Source: Nostoc sp. NMS8 | GTDB taxonomy: Bacteria > Cyanobacteriota > Cyanobacteriia > Cyanobacteriales > Nostocaceae | Direction of reading: 5' to 3' | Assembly (NCBI RefSeq): GCF_017115045.1 | Contig: NZ_JABXKK010000022.1 | Location: 1-48,001, forward strand | Length of the DNA: 48,001 bases | Shown here: positions 9,503 through 17,620 of the stretch, one piece after another | How positions within the stretch are numbered: position 1 is the stretch's first letter | Layout: the number at the start of each line of letters is the position of its first letter | The notes under the pieces: model-generated | Databases searched by the model: none | What the model saw: the letters and a program-made list of their open reading frames with translations, nothing else | What the model was told of the DNA's origin: nothing | Made by a program: the position numbers and the translations under genes

Positions 9503-10138
9503 TTAAGCTAATTGGCAAAAGAGGTGAATTGCCTGCCAAATTTCTTCCATAACATTACCCAAGGCGTGGTCACTGTCGAGTTCGACTAACTCCACCCAAG
9601 GACGAGAACGCGCAAACTCACGACTAGCTTCGATTGGAATGACCTCATCCTTTTTGCCGTGCAAAATTAGCGTGGGGATAGGACGTTGCAAAAGTTTTTC
9701 TTGGTATTGGGCAGCATCTATGACGAAATCGTAACTTAAAGGAATTAATCGCTCTTCCCCGTAGTGGTAGACCATGATATATTTTTCTTGCTGCCAGCGC
9801 TGTACTTCTTCATCCCCTAGCTTGGGCAACCAATGGGATAAAAATCCAAAAGCTGGAGCTAGCAAAACTAAGCGTTGCACTTGTAAATTTTGCTGTCCCA
9901 AGTGGGCGGCGGTTAAACCACCCAAACTTGAGCCAATCAGTGTTACTGGTGTAGAATCATTGTTGAATTCTGCGGCAATTTGAGCGATTTGACGAGTGAT
10001 TGTCAACTGGGAAAAATCGCCAGCATTGAGATCAGGAATTTTCAGCTTTGTGTGAATTTGAGTAAAGCGATCGCTTATATCCCGCGCTTTGGCAGAATGA
10101 GGACTAGAAGCAAAACCGTGAAGATAGATGTAGTGCAA
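9503..10138 (-). CDS. YqiA/YcfP-like alpha/beta-hydrolase (esterase)
   Basis: The 211-residue protein opens with the strand MHYIYLHGFASSP typical of the small YqiA/UPF0227 esterase family. The catalytic triad is readable: nucleophile S71 in GSSLGG (69-74), D164 in GKKDEVIP, and H191 in DSDHAL. HGFASS near the N-terminus is the oxyanion-hole segment. Members hydrolyse short acyl esters or thioesters; the physiological substrate is unknown. It lies 77 bases after gor and about 105 bases before hisC on the same strand, so it may be read from the gor transcript. The intergenic DNA on both sides carries short tandem repeats. The full domain is present at the family's usual length. Confidence 0.82.
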   Translation of the reverse strand: MHYIYLHGFASSPHSAKARDISDRFTQIHTKLKIPDLNAGDFSQLTITRQIAQIAAEFNNDSTPVTLIGSSLGGLTAAHLGQQNLQVQRLVLLAPAFGFLSHWLPKLGDEEVQRWQQEKYIMVYHYGEERLIPLSYDFVIDAAQYQEKLLQRPIPTLILHGKKDEVIPIEASREFARSRPWVELVELDSDHALGNVMEEIWQAIHLFCQLA

Positions 10139-10149
10139 GGCTGTAAATA

Positions 10150-10208
10150 GTTAGGAGTGAGGAGTTAGGAGTTAGGAATTTCTTTCTTCAACTCATAACT
10201 CATAACTC
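10150..10208. repeat. Short tandem repeats (GTTAGGA and ACTCATA)
   Basis: The gap between gor and the esterase holds three GTTAGGA/GTGAGGA units (10150-10178), then ACTCATA units (about 10191-10208). They are near inverse in composition and could pair weakly, but mainly resemble other tandem repeats in this window. Confidence 0.6.
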
Positions 10209-10215
10209 TTATGTA

Positions 10216-11592
10216 TTACCGCATTGTGACAAATTCCTCTGCGGATGAGGGATGGATACCCACGGTGGCATCAAAGTCTTTTTTAGTTGCGCCCATCTTG
10301 ACTGCGATCGCTACACCTTGGATAATTTCAGCTGCACCTTCACCTACCATGTGAGCGCCTAGAATTTTATCGGTGTTGCTATCAACCACCAACTTCATCA
10401 TTGTCTTTTCTTGCTTACCAGTCAAACTATAGTACATGGGGCGAAAGCGAGTGCGAAAAACTTTTACGGCATCACCGAGTTTTTCTCGTGCTTCGGCTTC
10501 TGTCAACCCTACTGTCGCGGCTTCTGGGCTAGAAAATATGGCTGTAGGAACAGTTGCGTGACTGAATTCGCGGCGGTTATTCCCGAACTCGCTATCGGCA
10601 AAGGCGCGACCTTCGCCAATGGCCACGGGAGTTAAATTGATTCTGTCTGTGACATCACCAACAGCAAAAATATTCGGTTGACTAGTTTGACTATATTCAT
10701 TAACTGCGATCGCATTTGTGGTATTGTACCCTGGCCCTTCCATAGAAGTAGCGACAACATCAACCCCAGCATTTTTTAAACCTAGTCCATCTACATTAGG
10801 AGTTCGACCAGTCGCCACTAAAAACACATCAGCAATTAGTGGTTTTTGGTCATCTCCTGATAAAGTCAGTTTCAACCCTTCTGGGACACGTTCAATTGCT
10901 TTCACCACATTATTCTTAATCAAGCGAATTCCGTGGTTCGTCATACCCTCTTCAATTTCTGTACGGACATCTTCATCAAACCCATTTAAAATCTTTTCAC
11001 CTCTGGTAATTTGTGTCACATCCGAACCCAAACCGCGCATAATACAAGCAAATTCTGTGCCGATATAACCAGCGCCAATAATGACGATGTGTTTTGGTTG
11101 TTCTTTGAGATGAAAGATTTCGTTAGAGGTAATGCCATGTTCCATTCCTGGTAAATCTGGCTTGAGAGGACGCCCACCAACAGCAATTAAAATTTTGTCT
11201 GCTGTAATTTTACGTCCATCAACTTCTACAGTGTGGGAATCTACCAATGTGGCGCGACCAGAAATTAGTGCTACTCCGGCTTTTTCTAAGAAGCTGATGT
11301 GTAGTTGCGACAGTCGCCGAACTTCCTTATCAATAGATGTAATAAAATATTCCCAGTCAAACTCTACATTGCCCACTTTCCAGCCATAGCCTGAAGCTTC
11401 ACTGAATAGTGCGGGAAAGTGAGAACCATAGACCATGAGTTTTTTGGGAACGCAACCGCGAATCACACAAGTGCCACCAACTAAATCATATTCAGCGATC
11501 GCTACTTTTGCGCCGTAGCTAGCCGCTCGTTTGGAAGCCGCCAAACCTCCCGAACCCGCACCAATTACAAACAGGTCGTAATCAAAAGTCAT
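10216..11592 (-). CDS. gor: Glutathione-disulfide reductase
   Basis: This FAD flavoenzyme reduces oxidised glutathione with NADPH and keeps the cytosolic thiol pool reduced. The 458-residue chain has the FAD-binding motif GAGSGG (11-16) and the redox disulfide C42-C47 in GGTCVIRGCVPKK. A second dinucleotide site lies in IGAGYIGTEFACIMRGLG, followed by basic residues suited to NADPH. A conserved FAD segment (IFAVGDVTD) and the C-terminal HPSSAEE motif with H447 and E452, which form the proton-relay pair, complete the enzyme. Length and motif set are those of a normal glutathione reductase, not of dihydrolipoamide dehydrogenase or mercuric reductase. It is probably first in a minus-strand run followed by an esterase and hisC. 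Confidence 0.93.
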   Translation of the reverse strand: MTFDYDLFVIGAGSGGLAASKRAASYGAKVAIAEYDLVGGTCVIRGCVPKKLMVYGSHFPALFSEASGYGWKVGNVEFDWEYFITSIDKEVRRLSQLHISFLEKAGVALISGRATLVDSHTVEVDGRKITADKILIAVGGRPLKPDLPGMEHGITSNEIFHLKEQPKHIVIIGAGYIGTEFACIMRGLGSDVTQITRGEKILNGFDEDVRTEIEEGMTNHGIRLIKNNVVKAIERVPEGLKLTLSGDDQKPLIADVFLVATGRTPNVDGLGLKNAGVDVVATSMEGPGYNTTNAIAVNEYSQTSQPNIFAVGDVTDRINLTPVAIGEGRAFADSEFGNNRREFSHATVPTAIFSSPEAATVGLTEAEAREKLGDAVKVFRTRFRPMYYSLTGKQEKTMMKLVVDSNTDKILGAHMVGEGAAEIIQGVAIAVKMGATKKDFDATVGIHPSSAEEFVTMR

Positions 11593-11824
11593 AAATTTAT
11601 GTTCTCTCTAGCAAAAAGTTAGTTCCTGGGAGCTTACACACAGAATCTAATGGAACTATATAAGGATATCTGGTGAACCCTGTATAAGTCCTGTCCTTGA
11701 TTTAATCTAGCGTTAGCAGATGCTATCTGGTCGTAGGGAATATCACTTTTTGCTTTAGTGGCTGTAGAGGCAAGAGTTAACACTTGTTATAATTCTGCCC
11801 CTAGTATTGGGTATAAATTTACTT

Positions 11825-13195
11825 TTATGTGGTTGGTCTTGTCGGTGTAGGTACTGGAGTTGGAGTAGGTATTGGAGTTGGTTCTACTGGAGTTGGAGTA
11901 GGTATTGGAGTTGGCTCTACTGGAGTTGGAGTAGGTATTGGAGTTGGCTCTACTGGAGTTGGAGTAGGTATTGGAGTTGGCTCTACTGGAGTTGGAGTAG
12001 GTATTGGAGTTGGTTCTACTGGAGTTGGAGTAGGTATTGGAGTTGGTTCTACTGGAGTTGGAGTAATTACTGGAGTTGGTGTAGGAACTACTGGAGTTGG
12101 TGTAGGAACTACTGGAGTTGGTATAGGAACTACTGGAGTTGGAGTGATTACTGGAGTTGGTGTAGAAACTACTGGAGTTATTAATGTATGCACCGGAGTT
12201 GGTGTAGAAACTACTGAAGTTGGTGTAGGAACTACGTTATTATTCTGGGTGCTTACATTGTTATTGTTACTATTTCTCCCAGATCGCCGCTGCTCAGTAT
12301 TTGACAGGACTTGTCCTATATCCTTAAATAAATTTAATGGTGAATCATCTTTGATGGGGTCTACTGAGGAATTGTCTGTAATAATGTCGTCGCTAGAGGA
12401 AGTTGAAATACTACTAGTTAGGTCAGCAAAAGATGGGTTTTCAACCACTCCCTCACCTGTTATCGGCGTCTGTGCGTTCAAAGCTGCAACAGTTTCAGCT
12501 TGAACACTAGCGATCGCCGGGTCGGCTGTAGGTGTAAGATTTTGCTTAGTTAAATCAAGCCCCCGCACCATCTCGCTGGTTTCATAAAAATTTCTGAGAT
12601 CAAAATCGTATAAACCCTGAAATTTGCCTTTAACTATAACTATCATCTGTCCTGCTTGCAGCACTTGAGTTTGAGAGGCTTCTTTATTAGAAACTTCAAT
12701 GCCGCTATTGGTCAGGGCCCCCACAATTGTGGTATCTGTTTCTTGGTTGTAGCGTACAAATAATGCTGAACCACGAATTGCTGCTGCTGCACTTGGCGTT
12801 TGTATAAGTGTTTGTCCTCTTCCAGGTGGAATCAGTAGCAATGCAGTTCCGTTTGACAGTCTAAAGCTGCGAGTCTTTGGTAAAAATTGAAATATAGCCT
12901 GTTCCCCAACTCGTGCTAAAGAACCGTCGTTAAAGCGCAAGTCTGCTAAAGAAGCCCGACCGGTTGACAAACCATCACCAGGAGTCATTGCATCTGATTT
13001 GCGTGCAGGACGTTTCTTCTCTCTATTTCTAGGTATCAGTTGTACCAAGTTGCGGAGGTTCTGAATCTCTGCTCGCGTCAGAGGAGTTATGGCATTTACC
13101 TGATTTGGCAAAGGCAATACTGCAACTCCCCATAAAGCAATTACTAATAGTGGAAACGATTTATGAAACATAGTTTGAGAATTTGAGAACTTCAA
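11825..13195 (-). CDS. Secreted FecR-domain protein with 11-residue proline repeats
   Basis: The 456-residue protein has a Sec-type signal peptide (1-35, cleavage likely after VNA). A FecR-like domain follows (about 70-185), with [24 protein letters not shown], a leucine-rich LLLIPPG stretch and [13 protein letters not shown]. After a Ser/Asn-rich linker the C-terminus is almost entirely Pro/Thr. Six exact copies of [11 protein letters not shown] (382-447) are preceded by looser VVPTPTP units. FecR domains occur in sigma-factor sensor proteins. In cyanobacteria many are exported proteins without a sigma factor, and no fecI-like gene is present here. The rigid tail could span the periplasm or peptidoglycan. 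It is transcribed away from an outer-membrane barrel gene, with a MITE-like element between them. Long open frames on the opposite strand here are by-products of the repeat. Confidence 0.82.
   Translation of the reverse strand: MKFSNSQTMFHKSFPLLVIALWGVAVLPLPNQVNAITPLTRAEIQNLRNLVQLIPRNREKKRPARKSDAMTPGDGLSTGRASLADLRFNDGSLARVGEQAIFQFLPKTRSFRLSNGTALLLIPPGRGQTLIQTPSAAAAIRGSALFVRYNQETDTTIVGALTNSGIEVSNKEASQTQVLQAGQMIVIVKGKFQGLYDFDLRNFYETSEMVRGLDLTKQNLTPTADPAIASVQAETVAALNAQTPITGEGVVENPSFADLTSSISTSSSDDIITDNSSVDPIKDDSPLNLFKDIGQVLSNTEQRRSGRNSNNNNVSTQNNNVVPTPTSVVSTPTPVHTLITPVVSTPTPVITPTPVVPIPTPVVPTPTPVVPTPTPVITPTPVEPTPIPTPTPVEPTPIPTPTPVEPTPIPTPTPVEPTPIPTPTPVEPTPIPTPTPVEPTPIPTPTPVPTPTRPTT
11855..12052. 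repeat. 33-bp tandem repeat, six copies, in coding sequence
   Basis: Six near-identical 33-bp units encode [11 protein letters not shown] in the FecR-domain protein. Units differ mainly by a silent C/T in the GGCTCT/GGTTCT position. The unit length is a multiple of three, so copy-number change would lengthen or shorten the tail without shifting the frame. Confidence 0.9.
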
Positions 13196-13972
13196 CTAGT
13201 ACCAAAACAGCTAAAAGGATGTCTGAGAAGTATCAAATATTTCTTGATCCCCCCTAACCCCCTTAAAAATGGGGAATAAGAGTCTTAAAGTCCCCCTTTT
13301 TAAGGGGGATTTAGGGGGATCTCCAAGGGTTAGATGTATACAAAAAAACTTTTCAGACATCCTCTAAAGGTTTAAGCTAGTGCTAAATTGTTATGTAGCA
13401 ATCCGATTTGATTTTTGAACTTATTTGTGTAGATAGGGAGTAGGGAATCAGGCTTTTTGAGTTGCACAGGGTTTTTTCAAAAATCAAATAGAAGTCTTAG
13501 AGAAAGTTTTTTTAAGTAAACTTATCTGGATTTGAGTCTACATTTACATACATAAAATAAATCATAAATAAACTATATGTTTAGTTTCTTAAAAATTTTA
13601 TTCCGAAACTGACATTGTGTGTATTAAAGTCTGTGGAAGATTTAAAAGCTAGTAATTGATATAAACAATCAAATCAGGAGTACTTTACAGATAATCCTTT
13701 CTAATTAGATCAGCCACAGAGTCATTAGTTATTTAAGGCAAGAAGTTGCTACGGATATATTATGAAATTGCTCACTAATCGTATTTCATTAAATTCCATC
13801 AAAAATTTTCTCGGAATATCTCAGTTTTTTAGAGAAAATCCGGGAGAAAATCTGAAAAGCAGCAATTTTAGTTTGTAAATTAAGTATATACCTACAAAGC
13901 TCAGATAGATGCACTCAATTGTATCTTTTGAGTCGGAACTTCCGATGCAGCTTGTAGGACTACATTTGCTAA
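13196..13972. other. Divergent intergenic region containing a MITE
   Basis: This region of about 780 bases separates the FecR-domain gene from the outer-membrane barrel gene. It contains the 148-bp MITE-like element listed separately, then about 600 bases of AT-rich DNA that must hold the promoter of the barrel gene. A 38-codon ORF (13762-13878) is open but has no recognisable features and no clear ribosome-binding site, so I do not call it. Confidence 0.6.
13216..13363. mobile_element. MITE-like non-autonomous element, 148 bp
   Basis: The ends are inverted repeats beginning AGGATGTCTGA(G/A)AAGT. Immediately outside, both flanks read CTAAA (13211-13215 and 13364-13368), a 5-bp target-site duplication. 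Inside, a second inverted repeat starts GATCCCCC and includes runs of C and G around CTTAAAAA, so nearly the whole element can fold into one hairpin. No coding sequence is present, so a transposase would have to act in trans. The terminal sequence resembles ends of cyanobacterial insertion sequences; the family is not assigned. Confidence 0.8.
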
Positions 13973-15148
13973 ATGCGATCAAACCAGATGCGACTCAAGA
14001 ACTGGAAGAATTTGTTTTTTTGTATTTTGTTAGCGTCCAGTGGTGGAAGCTGTTGTTGCATTCGAGTAGAGGCGGCAGAATCTACAAATACGTTAATTCT
14101 GGCACAGCAAAAACTAGAAACTACTCAAACCCCAGGCCAAACCAAAGAACCGGAAGATACTCAAAAGCAAAATGATCCGCCACCGCTAGAGTCGCAGCCA
14201 AGTAATTTGCCTACTTCAGACTCAAAAGAGCAAATATTAAATACGCCGGAGATAAATCAGTCTCAAAGGCTAGAGAGGCTAATGCAGCTGCTACGATCGC
14301 CAAAACGGCCACCTAAGTCTGATCGCGATCGCGAATTAGGATTACGGGTGCGGTTACTACCCCTAGAACAGCAGCCACCACCACCGAAAGAACAACCCGT
14401 AGTTAAGTTTAAACCTATCGGCTATCTACAGGCCCATGTAGGCTACTTCCAGACGAATAACATTTTTTCATCAAATGATAGTCCCATCGAAGATGGTTTA
14501 ATTTTTTCTGGACTGACACTAGCCTCAGCATATTTCCCTTTGGGATCTAAGACTTATTTAAACGGCTCAATTGATGGCAATCTCATTCGTTATATAAATC
14601 AGTCACAATATCATTACAACCAGGTAAGATTTAATCTCAGTATTTACCAGCAGTTATCGCGGCGAATGTACGGAGAAATCAGTTGGAACAATCAACAGTT
14701 ATTTTATGCCAACAACAGCGATCGCCTCGATAGCTTTAAAGCAGGCGATCGCTTTTTAAATGAGAATTCCCTACAACTGTCTTTAGGACGGCGAGATCCC
14801 TTGACTCCAAAATTAACCCTAGATAGCTTTTACGAATTGAGTCTAAATCTTTCTGATCCCCAAAGTCGTAATCGGATCATCAATTCCTTTTGGGTTTCTC
14901 TAAACTACTACTTGCAAAAGCCTCTCCAGGTTGGTATTGACTACCAAATGAACTTATCAGACTTTACCCGGCGCGATCGAGAAGACGAATTTTATCGATT
15001 GTTTGGCCACTTAAATTACCAAATATCCGATACCGTTAATATGAATATGCAGGCTGGAGTAAGTTTCGGTAGTTCAACCGCCGAAAACATTGATTTTGAT
15101 GGTTGGTTCTTCAGTATTAATTACAATTTCCAATTAGGTCGCTTTTGA
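13973..15148 (+). CDS. Predicted outer-membrane beta-barrel protein
   Basis: The 391-residue protein begins with a basic start and an apolar stretch (LFFCILLASSGGSCCC), a signal peptide likely cleaved after VEA (about residue 34). A Gln/Pro-rich linker (about 45-140) is followed by a C-terminal half (about 145-391) rich in alternating polar and aromatic strands with Asn/Tyr/Gln. The chain ends in phenylalanine (NFQLGRF), the usual last residue of outer-membrane barrels. I do not recognise a named family, and the transported or bound ligand is unknown. An alternative start is the ATG at 13988 (MRLKNW), which would keep the signal peptide. It is divergent from the FecR-domain gene, which suggests but does not prove a shared function at the envelope. 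Overlapping frame 13909-14175 is a shadow. Confidence 0.75.
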   Translation: MRSNQMRLKNWKNLFFCILLASSGGSCCCIRVEAAESTNTLILAQQKLETTQTPGQTKEPEDTQKQNDPPPLESQPSNLPTSDSKEQILNTPEINQSQRLERLMQLLRSPKRPPKSDRDRELGLRVRLLPLEQQPPPPKEQPVVKFKPIGYLQAHVGYFQTNNIFSSNDSPIEDGLIFSGLTLASAYFPLGSKTYLNGSIDGNLIRYINQSQYHYNQVRFNLSIYQQLSRRMYGEISWNNQQLFYANNSDRLDSFKAGDRFLNENSLQLSLGRRDPLTPKLTLDSFYELSLNLSDPQSRNRIINSFWVSLNYYLQKPLQVGIDYQMNLSDFTRRDREDEFYRLFGHLNYQISDTVNMNMQAGVSFGSSTAENIDFDGWFFSINYNFQLGRF

Positions 15149-15151
15149 GAA

Positions 15152-15175
15152 GAGTTAGGAGTTAGGAGTTAGGAG
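15152..15175. repeat. Short tandem repeat (GTTAGGA)
   Basis: Three GTTAGGA units directly follow the stop codon of the barrel-protein gene. They are the same unit as in the gor-esterase gap. Confidence 0.7.
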
Positions 15176-15231
15176 TTTTAATTCTTAACTTCTCACTCCC
15201 ATAACGTTTCCCGACCTAGTAAGGTACAGCC

Positions 15232-15259
15232 GTAGGGGCACGGCATGCCGTGCCCCTAC
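15232..15259. repeat. Perfect 28-bp palindrome
   Basis: GTAGGGGCACGGCA and its exact complement abut with no loop. Palindromes with GTAGGGGC or GTAGAGAC ends are scattered in the window (20518, 22873, 24943, 32221). It lies between two convergent genes and could also act as a terminator on either strand, but no T-run follows. Confidence 0.8.
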
Positions 15260-15313
15260 ACCTTGCGATATAATGTTGTACCTCATCTGAATGGGAACCG
15301 CCATAACTCATAA

Positions 15314-16135
15314 CTATAAATAAGAAATCCAATCACTCCAACTGCCAGGATAAAGTTTACCCTTGCTAATGCCAGCTAATTCTAAAGATAGTAAATTCAC
15401 ACAAGCAGTAACGCCAGAACCGCAATAAACCAAGACTTCTTCAGCTGTTTCTAGCTTTTCCCAGCGACGACGTTGTTCTTCTTGAGGAAGTAGGTAGCCA
15501 GAAGAGTCTGTAACTTCTTGCCAAGGATAATTGACTGCACCGGGAATATGTCCGGCGATTTTATCAATTGGCTCTCGTTCTCCTCGGTAGCGATCGCTCT
15601 CTCTCGAATCTACCAATACTACCTCATTGCTGTCTTTCCGGCTTTTCACCTCTGTAATATCTACCACCTTTTCTGTTTGTACTTGAGCTACAAACTCACC
15701 CTTTCGCGGATGAGGAATAATATCTGTAACAGAATACCCAGCTTTTTGCCATCCAGCAAAGCCGCCATCTAGTACTGCTACTTGCTCATGTCCAAGATAG
15801 CGCAACAGCCACCATAAACGAGCCGCAAAAGCAAAGCGCGAATCATCATAAGCTACAACTAAAGTTTTTTGGTAATCTACCCCAATTGCTGCCAATTTGT
15901 TAGCTATATCATTGGGGTTAGGTAAAGGATGTCTCCCACCATGCTTACTCACTGGACTGGAAAGATCCTGATTCAAATCTAAGTAATAAGAACCTTCTAT
16001 ATGACTCGTTTGATACTGGTGTTGTCCTAATTGTGGATTGGCTAAAGAAAAGCGACAATCCACAATAACGACTTGCGGATCTTCTAGATGTTCAAACAGC
16101 CAAGCTGGCGAAACAAAAAATTGAGTATTGGGCAT
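15314..16135 (-). CDS. sseA: 3-mercaptopyruvate/thiosulfate sulfurtransferase (two-domain rhodanese)
   Basis: Two rhodanese domains are joined in one chain. The N-terminal, inactive domain starts FFVSPAWLFEHLEDPQVVIVDCR; the C-terminal domain contains the active loop CGSGVTAC. The loop CG(S/T)GVTA is that of 3-mercaptopyruvate sulfurtransferases; classical thiosulfate sulfurtransferases have CRKGVTA, so mercaptopyruvate is the likelier donor. The enzyme moves sulfane sulfur from the catalytic cysteine to thiols or cyanide. I place the start at 16135 (MPNTQFFVSP). The open frame reaches upstream to 16186, but the added residues come from repeat-like ATGACCA sequence and are not domain-like. 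The gene is divergent from the broken MnmC-like gene. The domain set is complete and no key residue is missing. Confidence 0.88.
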   Translation of the reverse strand: MPNTQFFVSPAWLFEHLEDPQVVIVDCRFSLANPQLGQHQYQTSHIEGSYYLDLNQDLSSPVSKHGGRHPLPNPNDIANKLAAIGVDYQKTLVVAYDDSRFAFAARLWWLLRYLGHEQVAVLDGGFAGWQKAGYSVTDIIPHPRKGEFVAQVQTEKVVDITEVKSRKDSNEVVLVDSRESDRYRGEREPIDKIAGHIPGAVNYPWQEVTDSSGYLLPQEEQRRRWEKLETAEEVLVYCGSGVTACVNLLSLELAGISKGKLYPGSWSDWISYL

Positions 16136-16179
16136 GGGACATGGGGCAAAGGGGTAGAGGTGAGAATGACAAATGACCA

Positions 16180-16964
16180 ATGACAAACTTAGAAAATTTT
16201 ACACCTAAGCTAACAGCAGATGGTTCTCTCACCTTTGTCTCTCAAGAGTTTGGTGAATCTTTTCACAGCCATCATGGAGCGATGCAGGAGAGTTTTTGCA
16301 AGTTTGTGGAACCTACTCAACTAGCTACAGCCGCTCAAAAACCAGTCTTGCGACTATTGGATGTTTGTTATGGTCTAGGATATAACACAGCTGCGGCTTT
16401 GCAGACAATTTGGGCAGCGAATCCTAGTTGTTTTGTTGAAGTAATCGGTTTAGAGGCGATGCCAGAAATACGATTGGGCTAGTACATCAATCGGGTTTCT
16501 GGGCAGATGCAATTTTCCTCGATCCCTTTTCACCACCTCAATGCCCTCAATTATGGACTGTTGAATTTATTAAACAAGTGTCATTGTGTTTACATCCAGA
16601 TGGTTTGTTAGCCACTTATTCTTGTTCTGGTGCTGTACGCACAGCACTTTTGTCTGCTCGCTTGGTGATATATTCTACCCCACCGATGAGAAGGCGATCG
16701 CCTGGTACTATGGCAACACATTCTCGGATTGCTGAGTCTAAAGACCATTCAGCACTCACAACTCTCTCGCAAGCTGAAAAAGAACACTTACTAACTCGTG
16801 CTGCTATTCCCTATCACGATCCTCAATTAAGCGATCCAACTGAAGTAATAGTGATGCGGCGACAACAAGAGCAACAAGCTTCTTGCCTGGAATCTACCTC
16901 TCGTTGGCGAAAAAGGTGGCTGTTGGGAACACAAGGCAGGGATTTTATGGGAAATAGTTTGTAG
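16180..16964 (+). pseudogene. Broken MnmC-like (DUF752) methyltransferase
   Basis: The first frame (16180-16482) encodes LTFVSQEFGESFHSHHGA and LDVCYGLGYNTAAAL, the N-terminal SAM-binding part of MnmC/MnmD-like tRNA-wobble-uridine methyltransferases, ending in VIGLEAMPEI. A stop then intervenes. The reading continues in another frame from about 16476 with FWADAIFLDPFSPPQ, LWTVEF and LHPDGLLATYSCSGAVR, the family's C-terminal catalytic part, to 16964. The stretch that normally joins the LE-DP strand to the ADAIFLDPFSP motif, roughly 50-70 residues in the family, is missing. The gene therefore carries an internal deletion plus frameshift and is unlikely to be active. The start ATG sits in ATGACCA-type repeat sequence shared with the divergent sulfurtransferase gene. 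Confidence 0.85.
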
Positions 16965-17620
16965 TTTGGTTGCAATGTTTACCACAGGCTACGCCTACAC
17001 AATTGTAAGCCTGATTATCAGTCCTTACAGCAGTTTTCATGTATTTGAACCACATCTGTCGTAAGGGCACAGCATTACTGTTGCCCGTACTTACATGAAA
17101 ATACCTATAATTTCAGAAAATTTAGACTTTTTTTTGCCAAAATTTCTGATTTCGTTTCCAGATACTTAGGTAACAAGTTTTTACGAGCCAAATAGCTTGA
17201 TTATATGATAGTATTCAAGATCACATCCGACTCAACAGTACTTGAGTATTGCTATAAATAAGTAAGTAAAAACATATATACCTAATGATTACCATAAAAA
17301 TTTAAAGCTCAAAACCCGATATCTGGCATAGAACAGGCAAATATAAAGCTTTATGACGCAACTAGGTTAAAAAATCTCCGTAAAAAACCTGATTTAACAT
17401 TTGTGCCGATTCATCATACTGGAATTAGAAGCAAAAAATGTAACAATAAGATACACCTTGTTCGTAACATAAAAGATACATGCTGCGAAAAACTTAGATA
17501 GGCAGCTTGACATCAAGCATAATCTATATCGAAACTCTGGCTCAGATATAGTCGAATCTTAAATTTGTTTGTTGTTGAAATCTGACACTGTTAACTTGTG
17601 CAAAAACCTGGAGTGCCTTT
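16965..17620. other. Intergenic region
   Basis: About 650 bases between the MnmC-like remnant and the HD-GYP gene. AT-rich, with no convincing open frame, tRNA or terminator. The promoter of the response regulator should lie in its right half. Confidence 0.5.

Noticed and set aside
11807..12503. Long plus-strand frames with [10 protein letters not shown] and [11 protein letters not shown] repeats
   Set aside because: They are the other-strand reading of the proline-repeat DNA in the FecR-domain gene; the repeat keeps all frames open.
11825..13195. FecIR iron-signalling system
   Set aside because: The FecR-domain protein has a cleavable signal peptide and no sigma-factor gene beside it, so the anti-sigma role is not supported.
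13762..13878. 38-codon frame before the barrel gene
   Set aside because: No recognised feature or ribosome-binding site; length is within chance expectation for AT-rich DNA.
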